Below, in pieces: positions 1-7,831 of a stretch of DNA of 10,264 nucleotides (its first letter is position 1; each line of letters starts with the position of its first letter). The stretch lies in assembly GCA_013696015.1 (NCBI GenBank), contig JACCZI010000033.1, forward strand, positions 1 to 10,264. The letters are read 5' to 3'. A program made the position numbers and the translations under genes. The stretch is from Nocardioidaceae bacterium (lineage in GTDB: Bacteria > Actinomycetota > Actinomycetes > Propionibacteriales > Nocardioidaceae). The notes under the pieces were generated by a model, which had not been told where the DNA came from, did not search any database, and saw only the letters and a list, made by a program, of their open reading frames with translations.

Positions 1-120
1 GGCCACGGTCTGACCGACCGTGGCCACGGCCCACACACTTGTGCGCCGCGAGAGCAGCCCACCCACGAAGTCAGAGAACCCGTACGCGATCGCCGAGCCG
101 AGCGCGAGCAGGACGACCAT
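1..120 (-). CDS. EamA/DMT-family membrane transporter, N-terminal 40 residues (partial)
   Basis: The minus strand reads from ATG (120-118) to the window edge without a stop: MVVLLALGSAIAYGFSDFVG, then a glycine-leucine run, a Ser-Arg-Arg loop and a second hydrophobic stretch. A first transmembrane helix containing Ala-Tyr-Gly-Phe-Ser-Asp-Phe followed by Gly-Gly-Leu-Leu-Ser-Arg-Arg is typical of the first helix of EamA (drug/metabolite transporter superfamily) proteins, which are usually about 280-300 residues with ten helices. The rest of the gene lies outside the window, so substrate cannot be guessed. The start is supported by a TAGGCT hexamer ending exactly six bases upstream, giving a probable leaderless mRNA. 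The gene is divergent from the acetyltransferase gene. Family assignment rests on 40 residues only and is moderately sure. Confidence 0.7.
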   Translation of the reverse strand, partial: MVVLLALGSAIAYGFSDFVGGLLSRRTSVWAVATVGQTVA

Positions 121-126
121 CGCGCG

Positions 127-136
127 AGCCTAGGAT
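127..136. promoter_or_regulatory. Overlapping divergent -10 elements (AGCCTAGGAT)
   Basis: On the minus strand TAGGCT (132-127) ends six bases before the transporter ATG. On the plus strand TAGGAT (131-136) lies ten bases before GTG 147 of the acetyltransferase gene. The two hexamers share the central TA of the palindrome CCTAGG, so one symmetric site could fire in both directions. Symmetric -10 sites giving divergent transcription are known in bacteria. No convincing -35 is visible for either side. The assignment is by inspection only. Confidence 0.5.
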
Positions 137-146
137 GGTCGCCATC

Positions 147-707
147 GTGCCCTTCGAGCGGATCGTGACGACCCGTCTGGTGATGCGGCACTGGACCGCC
201 GCGGACCGTGAGCCGTTCGCCACGATGAACGCGGATCCGCAGGTCATGCGTTATTTTCCGGCCCCGATCGAGCGGCATGAGTCCGACGCCTTCGTCGACC
301 GCATCGAAGGCCAGTTCGCCGAGCACGGGTACGGGCTGTGGGCGCTCGAGCGACGCAACGACGGGGCGTTCCTCGGCTTCACCGGGCTGTCGCCCATCCG
401 GGACGGTGTGCCGTACGCCGGCGCCGTCGAGGTCGGGTGGCGGCTGACGCGGCCGGCGTGGGGGCACGGCTACGCCACCGAGGCCGCGCGCCGGGCGGTG
501 CGGATTGGTTTCGCCGACGTCGGGCTGGACCAGCTCGTCTCGATGACGGCTGTGGTGAACCTGCCGTCGCGCCGGGTGATGGAGCGGCTCGGCATGACGC
601 GCGACCCCGCCGACGACTTCGAGCACCCGTCGGTCCCCGAGGGCACTTCGATGCGCCCCCATGTGCTGTACCGGCTGTGCCGCAACGACTGGTCGGCCGG
701 GGCCTAA
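147..707 (+). CDS. GNAT-family N-acetyltransferase (RimJ/RimL type)
   Basis: Predicted cytoplasmic acetyl-CoA-dependent N-acetyltransferase of about 186 residues, the normal size for the RimJ/RimL-like (Acetyltransf_3) branch. It opens with the usual strand IVTTRLVMRHW followed by the Asp/Glu-rich helix, and has GYGLWALERR and FLGFTGL strands in the middle. The acetyl-CoA pyrophosphate loop is visible as RPAWGHGYATEA, then the helix-strand ending NLPSRRVMERLGM typical of this family (Asn-x-x-Ser-x-x-x-x-x-x-x-x-Gly). Substrate is unknown: members acetylate ribosomal protein N-termini, antibiotics or small amines. GTG 147 gives a natural family N-terminus (MPFERIV). An in-frame ATG at 135 is the alternative, but it overlaps the only visible -10. 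The stop codon (705-707) overlaps the proposed purL -10. No functional tie to purine synthesis is evident. Confidence 0.85.
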   Translation: MPFERIVTTRLVMRHWTAADREPFATMNADPQVMRYFPAPIERHESDAFVDRIEGQFAEHGYGLWALERRNDGAFLGFTGLSPIRDGVPYAGAVEVGWRLTRPAWGHGYATEAARRAVRIGFADVGLDQLVSMTAVVNLPSRRVMERLGMTRDPADDFEHPSVPEGTSMRPHVLYRLCRNDWSAGA

Positions 708-710
708 CCT
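705..710 (+). promoter_or_regulatory. -10 element TAACCT of purL
   Basis: TAACCT overlaps the acetyltransferase stop codon and ends eight bases before the purL GTG at 719. The spacing would put the transcription start at or just before the start codon, so purL could be transcribed as a nearly leaderless mRNA from inside the end of the upstream gene. No -35 was recognised. Confidence 0.4.
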
Positions 711-718
711 TGCCTGCC

Positions 719-3004
<2,286 letters not shown>

Positions 3005-3114
3005 CAACCCCGCGCCGTCGGGCCGGCCCTGGCACCCTCAATTGGCGCGAAAGATGACGCAGAGCCGCGACTGTGAGGTCACCTTCCCGCCAATCGCGGC
3101 CCGTGGGCGGCGGC

Positions 3115-3120
3115 TACCGT
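3115..3120 (+). promoter_or_regulatory. -10 element TACCGT of the SCP-like gene
   Basis: TACCGT ends seven bases before GTG 3128, matching the leaderless spacing seen at other genes here. It excludes the other in-frame GTG at 3119, which overlaps it. The 110-base gap upstream also holds a perfect 7-bp inverted repeat, ATTGGCG (3041-3047) and CGCCAAT (3088-3094), of uncertain meaning. Confidence 0.45.
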
Positions 3121-3127
3121 GGCGGGC

Positions 3128-3487
3128 GTGTCGTCTCGACTGCATCCGCTGCCCGACGCGGAGTTCGCCGCCGTACGCGCGCGGCTCGACAACGGCGAGG
3201 CGTCCACGCTCGACGAACGCCAGGCGACCAATCACCTGCTGGGACTGCTCGTCCGCCGAGCGCCCGGCAACAGCGTGGAGGTCCGGGTGCCGCCGTATGC
3301 CGCGGTGCAGTGCGTCGCGGGGGCCCGGCACACCCGCGGGACGCCACCTGCCGTGGTCGAGCTGGACGCGTCGACGTGGATCGCCCTCGCCACCGGTGCG
3401 CTGCGCTGGGGTGAGGCCGTCTCGACCGGTCGTGTCCGGGCCTCCGGTGAGCGGTCGGACCTCTCATCGTTGCTGCCCCTGGTCTGA
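3128..3487 (+). CDS. Sterol-carrier-protein-like (bacterial SCP orthologue) family protein
   Basis: A protein of about 119 residues resembling the short actinobacterial proteins annotated as 'sterol carrier family protein' (bacterial SCP orthologue domain, PF17844 from memory). Visible features are an N-terminal helix with Asp-Glu-Arg-Gln-Ala and HLLGLLVRRAPG, the strand NSVEVRVPPYAAVQC with a conserved-looking Pro-Pro-Tyr, and the SCP2-like ending with VELDASTWIALATGALRW, a Val-Arg-Ala-Ser-Gly-Glu-Arg turn and DLSSLLPLV. No signal peptide or membrane segment is present, so it should be cytoplasmic. The function is not established. SCP2 folds bind lipids or act as C-terminal modules of larger enzymes, and nothing here shows a ligand. 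Its place between purL and purF recurs in actinobacteria, but a role in purine synthesis is not shown. It is probably transcribed from its own -10, with purF following 63 bases downstream. Confidence 0.8.
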   Translation: MSSRLHPLPDAEFAAVRARLDNGEASTLDERQATNHLLGLLVRRAPGNSVEVRVPPYAAVQCVAGARHTRGTPPAVVELDASTWIALATGALRWGEAVSTGRVRASGERSDLSSLLPLV

Positions 3488-3538
3488 CAGTGGCATTGGG
3501 TCGGCCCGGCGGAGGCGCCGTTGCTCGACCGGCTCGCC

Positions 3539-3544
3539 TAGACT
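3539..3544 (+). promoter_or_regulatory. -10 element TAGACT of purF
   Basis: TAGACT ends six bases before GTG 3551, the spacing expected if transcription starts on the start codon itself. There is no Shine-Dalgarno in front of this GTG, which also favours leaderless expression. A GC-rich 5-bp hairpin (CGGCG, loop GAGG, CGCCG) lies just upstream, around 3508-3521, but has no T-run, so it is not called a terminator. Confidence 0.5.
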
Positions 3545-3550
3545 GCTGGC

Positions 3551-5104
3551 GTGCCTCGCTCCGACGGACGCCTGACGCACGACCTCGACCCGCACGACCT
3601 CGGCCCGCAGGACGCGTGCGGAGTTTTCGGCGTGTGGGCTCCCGGCGAGGAGGTCGCAAAGCTCACCTACTTCGGCTTGTACGCACTGCAGCACCGCGGC
3701 CAGGAGTCGGCTGGGATGGCGGTCAGTAACGGGGCGCAGATCCTGGTGTACAAGGAGATGGGCCTGGTTGCCCAGGTGTTCGACGAGTCGACGCTGTGCT
3801 CGCTGCGGGGGCATCTTGCTGTGGGGCACACCCGCTACTCGACCACCGGGGCCAGCGTGTGGGAGAACGCCCAGCCCACGTTCCGCCCAACGGCCACCGG
3901 CTCGATTGCGATGGCGCACAACGGCAACCTCACCAACACCCGTGACGTCGCTGTCATGGTCGCCAAACGGGCGGCCGAGGCGGGCGAGCTCGACCTCCCC
4001 ACCCGCGGGCACGACGTCACCACCACCGACACCGGCGTCATCACGGCGCTGCTGGCGTCGTACCCCGACCGCAGCCTCGAGGCCGCCGCCGTCGAGGTGC
4101 TCAGGGAGCTGCGCGGGGCGTTTTCCCTTGTGTTCATGGACGAGGTCACCTTGTACGCGGCACGCGACCCGCAGGGGATCCGGCCGCTGGTGCTCGGGCG
4201 TCTCGAACGAGGCTGGGTCGTGGCGAGTGAGACCGCTGCCCTCGACATCGTCGGCGCGTCGTACGTGCGCGAGATCGAGCCGGGCGAGCTGGTGTCGATC
4301 GACGAGCACGGGTTGCGCAGTCAGCGGTTCGCCGAGGCGGCACCGAAGGGCTGCTTGTTCGAGTATGTCTACCTGGCGCGCCCGGACACCGTGATCTCGG
4401 AGCGCCGTGTCCACTCCGTGCGGGTGGAGATCGGTCGTCGGCTGGCCCGCGAGTATCCCGTCGACGCCGACCTGGTCATCCCGGTCCCCGAGTCGGGCAC
4501 ACCGGCGGCGATCGGGTACGCAGAGGAGAGCGGCATCCCGTACGGGCAGGGCTTCGTCAAGAACTCCTACGTCGGACGCACGTTCATCCAGCCGAGCCAG
4601 ACCATCCGCCAGTTGGGGATCCGGCTCAAGCTCAACGCGCTGCGCGACGTGATCGAGGGCAAGCGCTTGGTCGTTGTCGACGACTCGATCGTGCGCGGTA
4701 ACACCCAACGGGCGCAGGTGCGGATGCTGCGAGAGGCGGGGGCGCGCGAGGTGCATGTGCGTATCTCGAGCCCACCAGTGAGGTGGCCGTGCTTCTACGG
4801 CATCGACTTCGCCAGCCGCGCCGAGCTGATCGCGAGCGGTCTCGGCGTCGAAGAGGTGTGCCGCTCCATCGCCGCCGACTCTTTGGGGTACGCCTCGCTC
4901 GACTCGCTGGTGGCGGCGACCCGCCTGCCGAAGGATGCGCTGTGCCGGGCCTGCTTCGACGGGGAGTACCCGGTGCCGCTGCCCACCCGTGAACAGCTGG
5001 GCAAACATCTGCTGGAGCAGCCGGGCAGCGCCGCAGGTGACTTCAGCGAACCGTCGACGCTCGTCGTGGGCGGTGGTGCGTCGGACGCACTCAGCCGGCC
5101 GTGA
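3551..5104 (+). CDS. purF: Amidophosphoribosyltransferase PurF
   Basis: Transfers glutamine amide nitrogen to PRPP giving phosphoribosylamine, the first committed step of purine synthesis. The protein is 517 residues. The class II amidotransferase nucleophile is Cys23 in DACGVFGVW, so a 22-residue propeptide must be removed, as in the Bacillus-type enzyme, whose propeptide is shorter. The glutaminase domain shows LQHRGQESAGM, GHTRYSTTG and AHNGNLTN; the phosphoribosyltransferase domain has VIPVPESGTPAAIGYA and the PRPP loop VVVDDSIVRGNT (about 374-386). Four cysteines at 268, 414, 465 and 468 (GCLFEY, WPCFYGIDF, CRACFDGEYP) match the spacing of the [4Fe-4S] ligands of Bacillus PurF, so an oxygen-sensitive cluster is predicted. 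The start is fixed by the TAGACT hexamer six bases upstream. purM follows after seven bases and is probably co-transcribed and translationally coupled. Confidence 0.97.
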   Translation: MPRSDGRLTHDLDPHDLGPQDACGVFGVWAPGEEVAKLTYFGLYALQHRGQESAGMAVSNGAQILVYKEMGLVAQVFDESTLCSLRGHLAVGHTRYSTTGASVWENAQPTFRPTATGSIAMAHNGNLTNTRDVAVMVAKRAAEAGELDLPTRGHDVTTTDTGVITALLASYPDRSLEAAAVEVLRELRGAFSLVFMDEVTLYAARDPQGIRPLVLGRLERGWVVASETAALDIVGASYVREIEPGELVSIDEHGLRSQRFAEAAPKGCLFEYVYLARPDTVISERRVHSVRVEIGRRLAREYPVDADLVIPVPESGTPAAIGYAEESGIPYGQGFVKNSYVGRTFIQPSQTIRQLGIRLKLNALRDVIEGKRLVVVDDSIVRGNTQRAQVRMLREAGAREVHVRISSPPVRWPCFYGIDFASRAELIASGLGVEEVCRSIAADSLGYASLDSLVAATRLPKDALCRACFDGEYPVPLPTREQLGKHLLEQPGSAAGDFSEPSTLVVGGGASDALSRP

Positions 5105-5111
5105 CGGCGCG

Positions 5112-6170
5112 ATGATGCAGGCGCGTCGCCCTCTGAGCTACGCCGACGCCGGGGTGTCGATCGCGGCAGGAAACCAGGCCGTGGCGCTGATGAAGACGTG
5201 GGTCGAGCATGCCCGCCGCCCCGAGGTCGTTGGTGGAGTTGGTGGGTTCGTGGGGTTGTTCGACGCCACCGCGCTGACGCGCTACCGCCGGCCACTACTT
5301 GCCACGTCAGCGGACGGCGTCGGCAGCAAGGTGGCCATCGCCCAGGTGATGGACGTTCACACCACGATCGGCTTCGACCTGGTGGGCATGCTCGTCGACG
5401 ACCTGGTGGTGTGCGGTGCCGAGCCGCTGTTCCTCACTGACTACATCGCCTGTGGTCGGGTCGTCCCCGAGCGGATCGCCGGGATCGTCGAGGGCATCGC
5501 CCGGGCGTGTGTGGCGGCCGGTTGTGCCCTCATCGGGGGGGAGACGGCCGAGCACCCCGGGTTGCTGGAGCCGGACGAGTACGACCTCGCCGGGGCCACG
5601 ACGGGCGTCGTCGAGGCGTCCGAGCTGCTCGGCCCGCAACAGGTCCGGGCGGGCGACGTGGTGATCGCGATGGCGTCGTCTGGCCTACACTCCAACGGGT
5701 TCTCACTGGTGCGCCGCGTGATCAGGGACGTCGGGTGGTCCGTGGAACGGACGGTTCCGGAGCTCGGCCGCACCCTGGGCGAGGAGCTGCTCGAGCCGAC
5801 CCGCATCTACGCCCGGCCATGTCTGGCGCTGGCGCGTTCGGGCGCCGCCTCCGCAATGGCGCACGTCACCGGTGGTGGGTTCGCCGCCAACCTCGCTCGG
5901 GTCGTCCCGTCGTCGGTCTCCGTGCGCGTGGATCGGGCGACCTGGCGGCCGCCTCCGATCTTCCACCTTGTCGGTGAGCTCGGGCAGCTGGAGGGCGACG
6001 AGCTCGAGGCCACGCTCAACATGGGGGTCGGCATGGCGGCGCTGGTGCGACCCGACCAGGTCGAGACGGCGCTGCACCTCCTGCGCACCGAGGGACTCTC
6101 CGTGTGGGTGTGCGGTGAGGTGAGCGCTGACCCTGGTGGTTCGGTGAGGTTGCACGGCAGGTACGCCTGA
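5112..6170 (+). CDS. purM: Phosphoribosylformylglycinamidine cyclo-ligase PurM (AIR synthase)
   Basis: ATP-dependent ring closure of formylglycinamidine ribonucleotide, the product of the PurL step, to aminoimidazole ribonucleotide. About 352 residues, normal for the family. Recognised by LSYADAGVSIAAGNQAV at the N-terminus, LATSADGVGSKVAIA (nucleotide-binding loop), FDLVGMLVDDLVVCGAEPLF, LIGGETAEHPG, DVVIAMASSGLHSNGFSLVR, AHVTGGGFAANLARV and LNMGVGMAALV, in the order expected for AIR synthase. ATG 5112 is followed by a second ATG at 5115, and either could be used. No Shine-Dalgarno stands in front, and the purF stop ends only seven bases upstream, so coupled re-initiation after PurF is likely. 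No strong terminator follows: only a 5-6 bp hairpin (GTGCG/CGCAC, 6191-6207) without a T-run. Confidence 0.97.
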   Translation: MMQARRPLSYADAGVSIAAGNQAVALMKTWVEHARRPEVVGGVGGFVGLFDATALTRYRRPLLATSADGVGSKVAIAQVMDVHTTIGFDLVGMLVDDLVVCGAEPLFLTDYIACGRVVPERIAGIVEGIARACVAAGCALIGGETAEHPGLLEPDEYDLAGATTGVVEASELLGPQQVRAGDVVIAMASSGLHSNGFSLVRRVIRDVGWSVERTVPELGRTLGEELLEPTRIYARPCLALARSGAASAMAHVTGGGFAANLARVVPSSVSVRVDRATWRPPPIFHLVGELGQLEGDELEATLNMGVGMAALVRPDQVETALHLLRTEGLSVWVCGEVSADPGGSVRLHGRYA

Positions 6171-6214
6171 AGCGAAAAGCGACGGCGGACGTGCGTGGGC
6201 CGCGCACAGCCGGG

Positions 6215-6220
6215 TACCGT
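6215..6220 (+). promoter_or_regulatory. Possible -10 element TACCGT of the DUF3073 gene
   Basis: TACCGT, the same hexamer as before the SCP-like gene, sits 87 bases before the DUF3073 ATG. If used, transcription would start near 6227, at the first copy of the 11-bp repeat, giving a leader of about 80 nt. No -35 was seen, so read-through from purM is an alternative. Confidence 0.35.
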
Positions 6221-6226
6221 TGGACG

Positions 6227-6248
6227 CACGACATGACCACGACATGAC
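6227..6248 (+). repeat. Perfect 11-bp tandem direct repeat (CACGACATGAC x2)
   Basis: Two abutting identical copies, 6227-6237 and 6238-6248, lie at the predicted transcription start of DUF3073. An 11-bp period places the copies about one helical turn apart, as a head-to-tail protein-binding site would. Each copy also carries an ATG, making two tiny overlapping reading frames: Met-Thr-Thr-Thr-stop (6233-6247) and Met-Thr-stop (6244-6252). The repeat is certain; any role is inference. Confidence 0.85.
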
Positions 6249-6259
6249 TTGAGTGCGCT

Positions 6260-6279
6260 CGGGTGCGTTGTCGCGCCCG
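6260..6279 (+). promoter_or_regulatory. GC-rich hairpin in the DUF3073 5' leader
   Basis: CGGGTGCG (6260-6267) pairs with CGCGCCCG (6272-6279) over eight pairs, one of them G-U, closing a UUGU loop. It lies 14 bases before the Shine-Dalgarno AGGGGG (6294-6299). There is no T-run, so it is not a terminator. It may stabilise the leader or modulate translation. Confidence 0.5.
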
Positions 6280-6293
6280 GCTGAACCTGTGCG

Positions 6294-6299
6294 AGGGGG
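6294..6299 (+). promoter_or_regulatory. Ribosome binding site AGGGGG of the DUF3073 gene
   Basis: AGGGGG lies eight bases before ATG 6308. It is one of the few clear Shine-Dalgarno sequences in the window, and it decides the start over an in-frame ATG-less extension that begins at GTG-type codons upstream. Confidence 0.7.
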
Positions 6300-6307
6300 T
6301 CGACCCT

Positions 6308-6520
6308 ATGGGGCGCGGCCGTGCGAAGGCCAAGCAGACGAAGGTGGCCCGCGAGCTGAAGTACCGTCACCTGGACACCGACTTCACCGAGCTGCAGCGC
6401 GAGCTGCACGGAGACTCTCCGGGTGCCGACGGCAGCGGCATCGCGGAGAGCGACGACGACAGTGAGGACGACGCCGACCCGTACTCCCGCCGCGGCGGTT
6501 CGGAGTCGACTGCTAGGTGA
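6308..6520 (+). CDS. DUF3073 family protein
   Basis: A 70-residue protein that starts MGRGRAKAKQTKVARELKYR, the hallmark basic N-terminus of the actinobacterial DUF3073 family, and ends in an acidic tail (Asp-Asp-Asp-Ser-Glu-Asp-Asp-Ala-Asp) followed by Tyr-Ser-Arg-Arg. The basic head and acidic tail suggest a small, mostly soluble, possibly nucleic-acid-contacting protein, but no function is known to me. It is found next to purM in many actinobacteria. ATG 6308 is supported by the Shine-Dalgarno AGGGGG. The stop lies two bases from the stop of the convergent dehydrogenase gene, with no room for a separate bidirectional terminator. Confidence 0.9.
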   Translation: MGRGRAKAKQTKVARELKYRHLDTDFTELQRELHGDSPGADGSGIAESDDDSEDDADPYSRRGGSESTAR

Positions 6521-6522
6521 GA

Positions 6523-7611
6523 TCAACGAGGCAGCCACACCGAACGTAACCGGCCAACTGCGGCCATCCGTCGTTCGGCCATCCGATCGGCAGCCACCGA
6601 GGGCGGCACCCCTTCCGCGGCGGCGGCCGCGAGCACGTTCCGTGTGGTGTCGTAGATCGCCGACGCCCTCGCCTTGGCACGGTCGAACGAGAAGCCGGCG
6701 AGCTCGTCGGCGACCTGGATCAGGCCGCCGGAGTTCACGCAGTAGTCGGGGGCGTAGACGATTCCCCGGTCCGCCAGCGTCTTTTCGATGCCGTCGTGTC
6801 CGAGCTGGTTGTTGGCGGCCCCGCACACCACCTGGGCGGTGAGGACCTCGACGACCTCGTCGCTGAGCGCCCCGCCGAGTGCGCAGGGCGCGTAGACGTC
6901 GAGGTCGGAAGCGACCAGCTCGTCGGCTCCGGCGGCCACCTCGACCTCGGGGTATTGGAGAGTCACTGCGGTCACCGCTGCGGGGTCGACGTCGGTCACG
7001 ATCACCGCTGCACCGTCGTCGAGCAGGTGACCGACGAGGTGACGGCCGACCTTGCCGACGCCGGCCACTCCCACTCGTCGACCGTGCAGGCTGGCGGTGC
7101 CCCAGGCTGCCTCAGCCGCGGCGCGCATGCCTTGGTAGACGCCTAGGGCGGTGAGCACGGAGGAGTCACCGGCCCCGCCCTGGGACAGCGTCCGTCCAGT
7201 CACGAAGTCACACTCGCGCGCCACGACGTCCATGTCCTGCGGGTAGGTGCCGACGTCGCACGCGGTGATGTAGCGACCCGCCAGTGACTGGACGAAGCGC
7301 CCGTACGCCCGGAGCAGGACCTCGGACTTGTCCCGCTTGGGGTCGCCGATGATGACGGCCTTGCCGCCGCCGACGTCGAGCCCTGCCAGGGCGGCCTTGT
7401 AGGCCATGCTCTTGGACAGGTTGAGGACGTCGGCCAGTGCGTCGTCCTCGGAGCCGTATGGGTAGAAACGCGTGCCGCCGAGGCCCGGCCCCAAAGCGGT
7501 GGAGTAGAGGGCGATGATCGCCTTCAGCCCGCTCGGTTCGTCATAGCAGTAGACGACCTGTTCGTGCCCGCTGTGGCGGCTGAACACACCAGCTACGACA
7601 GGGTCCGTCAC
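6523..7611 (-). CDS. Glu/Leu/Phe/Val-family amino-acid dehydrogenase (leucine/valine dehydrogenase type)
   Basis: NAD-dependent oxidative deamination of a branched-chain or related amino acid to the 2-oxo acid is predicted. The length of about 362 residues fits leucine, valine and phenylalanine dehydrogenases. Visible motifs are GPGLGGTRFYPY (about 41-52), SMAYKAALAGLDVGGGKAVI with Lys72 and the catalytic Lys84, CDVGTYPQDMDVVARECDFV, the Rossmann loop GVAGVGKVGRHL, CALGGALSDE, CGAANNQLG and APDYCVNSGGLIQVADEL. GTG 7611 was chosen because a TAAAGT hexamer ends seven bases upstream and the protein then begins Met-Thr-Asp-Pro-Val; the frame stays open to 7704 without homology. The equivalent Streptomyces gene beside bldC is called vdh (valine dehydrogenase), but substrate preference cannot be read from sequence alone. 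It is convergent with DUF3073 and divergent from bldC. Confidence 0.92.
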   Translation of the reverse strand: MTDPVVAGVFSRHSGHEQVVYCYDEPSGLKAIIALYSTALGPGLGGTRFYPYGSEDDALADVLNLSKSMAYKAALAGLDVGGGKAVIIGDPKRDKSEVLLRAYGRFVQSLAGRYITACDVGTYPQDMDVVARECDFVTGRTLSQGGAGDSSVLTALGVYQGMRAAAEAAWGTASLHGRRVGVAGVGKVGRHLVGHLLDDGAAVIVTDVDPAAVTAVTLQYPEVEVAAGADELVASDLDVYAPCALGGALSDEVVEVLTAQVVCGAANNQLGHDGIEKTLADRGIVYAPDYCVNSGGLIQVADELAGFSFDRAKARASAIYDTTRNVLAAAAAEGVPPSVAADRMAERRMAAVGRLRSVWLPR

Positions 7612-7618
7612 GATGGCG

Positions 7619-7638
7619 ACTTTACCCGGAACGTCCGG
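7619..7638 (-). promoter_or_regulatory. Dehydrogenase promoter: -10 TAAAGT with adjacent palindrome
   Basis: On the minus strand TAAAGT (7624-7619) ends seven bases before GTG 7611. Immediately upstream is CCGGAACGTCCGG (7626-7638), a palindrome with 5-bp arms around ACG. A regulator bound there would overlap the promoter spacer, so it is a candidate operator for the dehydrogenase gene. The hexamer is moderately sure; the operator is speculative. Confidence 0.45.
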
Positions 7639-7698
7639 TGCGGACTGGGTGCGTCGCCATATCCCTTGCACGTGCGGTGTCGCAGGCCAGCGGCGGCG

Positions 7699-7729
7699 TT
7701 GCACCGGGTAGGCCCTCGGGCGCTACATT
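7699..7729 (+). promoter_or_regulatory. Probable bldC promoter (TTGCAC, 19 bp, TACATT)
   Basis: TTGCAC (7699-7704) and TACATT (7724-7729) resemble -35 and -10 boxes separated by 19 bp, slightly longer than the ideal 17. This is the only place in the window where both boxes are recognisable. Transcription would start near 7736, giving a leader of about 95 nt before the bldC ATG. The divergent dehydrogenase promoter lies about 75 bp away. Confidence 0.45.
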
Positions 7730-7736
7730 CGACACA

Positions 7737-7782
7737 GGCAGGGTGCCCTTTTTGGTCGAGCCTGGGGAACCGCTCCGAGCGG
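7737..7782 (+). other. bldC leader with two small hairpins and a T-run
   Basis: Within the predicted bldC leader, GGCA-GGG-TGCC (7737-7747) is followed by C and five Ts (7749-7753), the layout of a very weak intrinsic terminator. CCGCT-CCG-AGCGG (7770-7782) is a second 5-bp hairpin. Short stems like these are common by chance in GC-rich DNA, so an attenuator is only a possibility. Confidence 0.25.
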
Positions 7783-7831
7783 CCACCGTGTGGACGCGAC
7801 CGTCATGGGACAGAGTGGGAGGCGGGAGAAC

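Noticed and set aside
1..25. Perfect 10-bp inverted repeat (GGCCACGGTC / GACCGTGGCC, loop TGACC)
   Set aside because: It falls inside the transporter coding frame, where Val-Ala-Thr-Val and Thr-Val-Ala codons create it, and has no T-run. Without conservation data it is treated as coincidental.
3464..5008. Long open frame on the minus strand opposite purF (514 codons)
   Set aside because: Same reasons: antisense to purF, no recognisable domain, composition of a shadow frame.
6191..6207. Intrinsic terminator after purM (GTGCG/CGCAC stem)
   Set aside because: The stem is only 5-6 bp and no T-run follows.
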